From NCBI RefSeq assembly GCF_020023735.2, contig NZ_CP076444.2, positions 1,131,501 to 1,195,500 of the forward strand: a DNA stretch of 64,000 nt, given 5' to 3'. Of the stretch, positions 59,968-64,000 are shown in pieces (within the stretch, counting starts at the first letter, position 1; every line of letters starts with the position of its first letter). Origin of the DNA: Mycoavidus sp. HKI (GTDB lineage Bacteria; Pseudomonadota; Gammaproteobacteria; Burkholderiales; Burkholderiaceae). Both the position numbers and the translations under genes were made by a program. The notes beneath the pieces were generated by a model that did not search any database, had not been told where the DNA came from, and worked only from the letters and a program-made list of their open reading frames with translations.

Positions 59968-61389
59968 TTGCATCACAGCATAAACAAAAGTGATTTACTC
60001 GATCTAAGCTCTCCGTCATCGAGCGGGGCTCTCGAGGCTCTAGGACTGTATACGACACTTTTAGTCCCCGCCTCACATAGATCCAGGCAAACACCATCGA
60101 CTCCCGTAAACCGCTGGTGGCAATTAATGGATACTGGCGTCGGCATCATCCCGCTACCGATTTATTGCGTGCTTTTTGCTGTCTTAGGTATTCTCTTCGC
60201 CATCGACGCATTCTCCAGCGAAATCTCGCTCATCTTTGCGCTGCTGGCGGTGTTGGGTTTTAGCTGTGCTGAATTAGGCGCGCGCATACCAGGCTTGCGG
60301 AAAATTGGCGGGGCGGTCATCGTCACCACTTTGCTGCCGTCATGCCTGGTGCATTACTCGCTCCTGCCAAGCAAATTGGTGCAGTCCATTACCGAATTCT
60401 GGTATGCGACCAATATTCTCTATTTGTTTACCGCGGCCGTTATTGTCGGCGGTATTCTGAGCATGGACCGGCGCCTGTTGATTAAAGGTTTTGCTAAGCT
60501 CTTTATCCCGCTGGCCGCCGGCTCAATTGCCGCCGCTATCGTCGGTACCCTAACGGGTATGGCGCTTGGGCTGAACGCACACCATGCCTTTTTTTATCTG
60601 GTTATGCCCATCATGGCCGGCGGCCTCGGTGAAGGCGGCATTCCACTGACGCTGGGGTATGCGGCGATCTTACAGGTCTCACAACCCGAGTTGCTGGCGC
60701 AGATCGTGCCGCCCGTTGTACTCGGCAATCTAACCGCAATTGTCTGCGCATCAGTCCTTCATCAACTCGGCAAACGCTATCCCCAGTATAGCGGAAATGG
60801 CCATTTACTCACGCTCCCTATTACCGAATCATCTGACGAGAAAAGCCCGTTTTCCTTTACGATCGAAAAACTCGCGGCGGCGGGGATGATTGCCCTCAGC
60901 TTGTATTTGGCCGGCGTTGTGATCTATCAATTCACCGGCTTGCCCGCCCCGCTAGGCATGCTATTACTCACGGTCATAATTAAATTAGCGCGTATTGTCT
61001 CGCCTGAATTTGAACAGGGCGCGCATGCCATGTATCGTTTTTTTGCGGTATCCTCAGCCTATCCAATTTTGTTTGGGATTGGTTTGATTCTCACGCCTTG
61101 GGATGTGTTTTTAACCGCCCTAACACCGGCGCATTTTGTTACGATCTTCGCTACGGTCGTCACCTTAACCACCGTTGGCTTTTTCGTTGGACGCTGGGCG
61201 GGTTTGCATCCAATTGAAAGCGCGATCGTGAATGCCTGTCATAGCGGCATGGGTAGCGTCGGAGATATGGCGATTTTGACTTCGGCCCATCGTATGCAAC
61301 TCATGCCTTTTGCACAGCTTGCGACTCGCATTGGTGGCGCCTTGACGGTGGTCGTCGCTCTGCTTATCTTTAGTCAATGGACCGGGTGA
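59968..61389 (+). CDS. 2-hydroxycarboxylate transporter family symporter
   Basis: About 473 aa from TTG 59968 (AGGATAAG upstream); no ATG precedes the first membrane segments sensibly, and a TTG at 59944 is also possible. Around eleven hydrophobic segments. Two re-entrant loop motifs define 2HCT carriers: MAGGLGEGGIPL (about 220) and NACHSGMGSVGDMAIL (about 425). These import citrate, malate or related acids with Na+ or H+ (CitS, CimH, MaeN). A carbon-uptake role fits a host-dependent lifestyle, by inference. Confidence 0.9.
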   Translation: MHHSINKSDLLDLSSPSSSGALEALGLYTTLLVPASHRSRQTPSTPVNRWWQLMDTGVGIIPLPIYCVLFAVLGILFAIDAFSSEISLIFALLAVLGFSCAELGARIPGLRKIGGAVIVTTLLPSCLVHYSLLPSKLVQSITEFWYATNILYLFTAAVIVGGILSMDRRLLIKGFAKLFIPLAAGSIAAAIVGTLTGMALGLNAHHAFFYLVMPIMAGGLGEGGIPLTLGYAAILQVSQPELLAQIVPPVVLGNLTAIVCASVLHQLGKRYPQYSGNGHLLTLPITESSDEKSPFSFTIEKLAAAGMIALSLYLAGVVIYQFTGLPAPLGMLLLTVIIKLARIVSPEFEQGAHAMYRFFAVSSAYPILFGIGLILTPWDVFLTALTPAHFVTIFATVVTLTTVGFFVGRWAGLHPIESAIVNACHSGMGSVGDMAILTSAHRMQLMPFAQLATRIGGALTVVVALLIFSQWTG

Positions 61390-61474
61390 CGAAGAGCGCA
61401 TTATTATTTCCGCATGGCTGAGCATCATTCGATTAAGAGAGAGGTATAATCGCTGGCTTTTAATCGAAAAGTAG

Positions 61475-62593
61475 ATGTCTGATCTAAGCTGCGCCTGGCT
61501 CCAGTTATCTGATGGGCAACTCCCTGTTAGCGCTTATTTTGACGAGAAGTTCTACCAGCACGAACTTCAAACGCTGTTTAAATGCGGCCCGCGCTATATG
61601 GGCCACGAATTAATGGTGCCTGGGGTTGGCGATTACTTTTCGCTGCCAAACGAACGCAATGCGCGCGTGCTGGTGCGCCAAAAAAACCGGACCGTCGAGC
61701 TTTTATCGAATGTGTGTCGTCATCGCCAAGCCATCTTGTTAGATGGCCAAGGCCAAACAGAAAACATCGTATGCCCGCTCCATCGTTGGACTTACGCGTT
61801 AAATGGCGAGCTACTGGGCGCGCCACACTTTGCTGAAAATCCCTGCTTAAATCTTGACCGCACCCCTCTGCATAACTGGCGTGGCTTGTTATTTGATGCC
61901 AATGGACGTGATCCACAGCATGATTTGGCCACGCTCTCCAATGCCTACTTCGATTTTTCGGAGTATCGCTTCGATCATGTTGAAGTCCACGAATGCAATT
62001 ACAATTGGAAAACCTTCGTCGAAGTTTACCTAGAAGATTACCATGTGGCGCCGTTTCATCCTGGCTTGAGCCACTTTGTCTCCTGTGACCAGTTAGAATG
62101 GCAATTCGGCGATTGGTATAACGTGCAAACAGTCGGCGTGCATCAAGCACTGGCGCAAGCTGGCAGCCCAGCCTATCGCAAATGGCAAAACGCCCTGCTA
62201 CGTTTTGGCGCAGGTCAAGCACCAAAGCATGGCGCAATTTGGATGATGTACTACCCGAATTTGATGATTGAATGGTATCCCTATGCGCTGGTGGTCTCAA
62301 CGCTGGTACCGCGCGGCCCTCGTCATACAACCAATATCATTGAATTCTATTACCCAGAAGAAATCGCCCTGTTTGAGCCCGAATTAATTGCGGCCGAACG
62401 CGCAGCGTATATGGAAACCGTCGCCGAAGATGATGAGATCGCCAGACGCATGGATGCAGGGCGTGAAGCCCTGCTGGAGCGCGGTATGTCTCAGGTTGGT
62501 CCATATCAAAGTCCATTAGAAGATGGCATGCGACATTTTCATCAGTTCTTACAATGCAAATTAGGTAATATAGAAGAGAATTTAGCTGCGTAA
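61475..62593 (+). CDS. Rieske-type oxygenase alpha subunit
   Basis: 372 aa. Rieske cluster ligands CRH (VCRHRQAILL) and CPLH (IVCPLHRWTY) at about 80-103. Catalytic mononuclear iron motif NWKTFVEVYLEDYHVAPFHPGL (about 178-198). Resembles choline/carnitine-type monooxygenases and other quaternary-amine or aromatic-ring oxygenases. No reductase partner is nearby. Substrate unknown. 13 nt before the sulfurtransferase, so likely one transcript. Confidence 0.88.
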   Translation: MSDLSCAWLQLSDGQLPVSAYFDEKFYQHELQTLFKCGPRYMGHELMVPGVGDYFSLPNERNARVLVRQKNRTVELLSNVCRHRQAILLDGQGQTENIVCPLHRWTYALNGELLGAPHFAENPCLNLDRTPLHNWRGLLFDANGRDPQHDLATLSNAYFDFSEYRFDHVEVHECNYNWKTFVEVYLEDYHVAPFHPGLSHFVSCDQLEWQFGDWYNVQTVGVHQALAQAGSPAYRKWQNALLRFGAGQAPKHGAIWMMYYPNLMIEWYPYALVVSTLVPRGPRHTTNIIEFYYPEEIALFEPELIAAERAAYMETVAEDDEIARRMDAGREALLERGMSQVGPYQSPLEDGMRHFHQFLQCKLGNIEENLAA

Positions 62594-62606
62594 GGGAGCA
62601 TTCTCT

Positions 62607-63467
62607 ATGTCTATTCATCGCTATACAACGTTAATCAGTGCCGCCAATCTTGCCGCATTGATCGCCAGCGGATCCGAAACCATGACTCTTTTTGATTGTC
62701 GTTTCGATCTGACCGACGAAAATGCCGGCAAGCTTGCTTATCAGGCTCATCATCTGCCCGGCGCGCACTATGTACATCTTGCCAACGTGCTGTCTGGACC
62801 TTGCACAGGGCAAAATGGCCGTCACCCACTGCCCGAACGCGCAACGCTTGCCCAACAGCTAGCCGCTTGCGGCCTACACCATAACCATCAAGTGATTGCT
62901 TATGATGCGCAGGGCGGGATCTTTGCAGCACGCTTATGGTGGCTATTACGTTGGCTGGGCCATGAAGCCGTTGCTGTGCTTGATGGCGGTTTGCAAGCAT
63001 GGCAAAAAGCCAATCTGCCTCTTTCTAGTACACGGCCCATAGCACGATCAGGTGACTTTGAACCTACGGCACCGCTTGCAGTCACTACCGATGTCACCAC
63101 CGTGATGCGTAATCTGAGTACGCATAAATATACCCTCATCGATGCGCGTTCCGCCGATCGTTACCGCGGTCAGAATGAAACGCTTGATGCCGTTGGCGGG
63201 CATATTCCAGGGGCCATCAATCGATTTTATAGAGATAATCTGACGGCAGATGGCCACTTTAAACCAGCGCACGTTTTACGCGACGAATTCAATTCACTGC
63301 TGGATGAAAAGCCAGCACAACGGGTTATCTTACAATGCGGATCAGGCGTTTCTGCATGCTTAAATGCGTTAGCCATGGAAATTGCCGGTTTGCATGGGGC
63401 CGCGCTTTACGCGGGTTCGTGGAGTGAGTGGTGTGCTGATCCTAAGCGACCCGTTGCGACTGGGTAA
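62607..63467 (+). CDS. sseA: 3-mercaptopyruvate/thiosulfate sulfurtransferase (two rhodanese domains)
   Basis: 286 aa. Inactive first rhodanese domain (DCRFDLTDENAGKLAYQAHHLPGAHYV) and second domain with active-site loop CGSGVSACLNAL (Cys about 243). The CGSGVTA-type loop favours mercaptopyruvate over thiosulfate. C-terminal YAGSWSEWCADPKRPVATG is conserved. Moves sulfane sulfur to thiophilic acceptors. Confidence 0.9.
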   Translation: MSIHRYTTLISAANLAALIASGSETMTLFDCRFDLTDENAGKLAYQAHHLPGAHYVHLANVLSGPCTGQNGRHPLPERATLAQQLAACGLHHNHQVIAYDAQGGIFAARLWWLLRWLGHEAVAVLDGGLQAWQKANLPLSSTRPIARSGDFEPTAPLAVTTDVTTVMRNLSTHKYTLIDARSADRYRGQNETLDAVGGHIPGAINRFYRDNLTADGHFKPAHVLRDEFNSLLDEKPAQRVILQCGSGVSACLNALAMEIAGLHGAALYAGSWSEWCADPKRPVATG

Positions 63468-63493
63468 TTTCTGTCCTAGCCAATACATTGATT

Positions 63494-64000
63494 TCAATAC
63501 CCATTCAAAAGTCGCTCCATGATCAAGTCTCCCACTGGGGAACACTCATATGCGTGATCTAGCGCCTGGTCCAAGCATGAGCGGTCAAACTGCCACTCTA
63601 TTTCTAAATGGGGGGCTATATTTTCAAAGGCCTTGGCCACTTGCTGTTCCAAGATGGTTTCTGGTGAGCCATAAGAAACCATGACACCGAAAAAACGACC
63701 TATAAAGGAAACGATCTCAGCGGTACTTTTCCCTAGCCCATTGGAACAATGGAAGATCTCGAACATACGCGATACGCCTTGCCGCTCCGATAACGCGATC
63801 GCCTGATCAACCAGCCTGTTCACTGGGATAAAATCGAGCCGCGCTGAATAATTCAATGGGAGCCTGATCGTTTGCACACCAGCCTCCTGTAGAGTCTTTA
63901 TAACTTTGACAAACATATAGAAGCCAAAATCACTCTTAACCCATCCAGTCTTTTCATGGCCAACAATCACTGTCGGGCGAAAAATCGTTACTGGTAAAAC
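63494..64000 (-). CDS. C-terminal part of a thioester-reductase / extended SDR protein (partial)
   Basis: The frame runs off the right edge: sequence before the first Met reads VLPVTIFRPTVIVGHEKTGW, so the gene starts beyond 64000. FRPTVIVG and SDFGFYMFVKVIKTLQE, followed by RLDFIPVNRLVDQAI, are typical of NAD-binding 'male sterility'/thioester-reductase domains. Such domains end carboxylic acid reductases and some NRPSs by releasing an aldehyde. Whether this is free-standing or the end of a multidomain enzyme cannot be seen. Confidence 0.75.
   Translation of the reverse strand, partial: VLPVTIFRPTVIVGHEKTGWVKSDFGFYMFVKVIKTLQEAGVQTIRLPLNYSARLDFIPVNRLVDQAIALSERQGVSRMFEIFHCSNGLGKSTAEIVSFIGRFFGVMVSYGSPETILEQQVAKAFENIAPHLEIEWQFDRSCLDQALDHAYECSPVGDLIMERLLNGY

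Noticed and set aside
1..64000. tRNA or rRNA genes
   Set aside because: None recognised by eye in the intergenic regions; a covariance search would be needed to exclude a tRNA.

Overview
The window looks like a piece of a chromosome from a betaproteobacterium of the Burkholderiaceae. The evidence is Burkholderia-type gene order (rpsU-yqeY-dnaG-rpoD, xseB-ispA-dxs, thiO-thiS-thiG-thiE, mltG-tmk-holB-tatD), roughly 50% GC, many insertion sequences and decaying genes, and a large secondary-metabolite locus. This combination resembles reduced endofungal symbionts (Mycoavidus / Glomeribacter / Mycetohabitans type). That placement is inference from gene content, not a database match.

Layout. (1) 1-2.6 kb: the edge of a trans-AT polyketide locus, with a free-standing acyltransferase and a convergent acyl-hydrolase-like AT. 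(2) 3.0-24.5 kb, minus strand: one five-module nonribosomal peptide synthetase (NRPS) of about 5,415 codons, now in pieces. An IS66-family element (20336-24195, 8-bp target duplication) hit its 5' part and was itself hit by an IS110-family element. An IS50/IS4-family element (17880-19293, 9-bp target duplication) split the first adenylation domain. Two small deletions (about 4 and 8 nt) break adenylation domain 4. Removing the insertions restores one reading frame at every junction. (3) 24.5-27.9 kb: transposase debris and a 724-aa predicted exported protein. (4) 27.9-40.1 kb: two housekeeping runs (tatD-GNAT-holB-tmk-mltG with divergent ygfZ; paaI-like, rpoD, dnaG, yqeY, rpsU). (5) 40.2-44.1 kb: a gene-sized scar between rpsU and tsaD. 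It holds a relic tsaD 5' end and an rpn pseudogene, and inside that pseudogene a LysE exporter plus HemN-like radical SAM cassette with inverted-repeat ends. (6) 44.1-52.9 kb: tsaD, folE2, dxs, ispA, xseB and the thi operon. (7) 53-59.9 kb: a GNAT-AraC fusion gene and a pot polyamine ABC operon with two potD copies. (8) 60-64 kb: a 2-hydroxycarboxylate transporter, a Rieske oxygenase, a sulfurtransferase, and the end of a thioester-reductase-like gene leaving the window.

Most notable observations. First, the IS110 element carries a readable bridge RNA in its left end. Its target-binding loop matches both flanks of the actual insertion site (10 nt and 8 nt), and its donor-binding loop matches the element's own ends (7 nt and 5 nt). 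Second, two independent rpn (PD-(D/E)XK 'recombination-promoting nuclease') insertions, at tatD and at tsaD, each sit between long direct duplications of the host gene (about 250 and 155-215 bp) and have nearly the same unit length (about 1.05 kb). In each case one host gene copy remains intact. This suggests rpn genes here spread by insertion with long target duplication.
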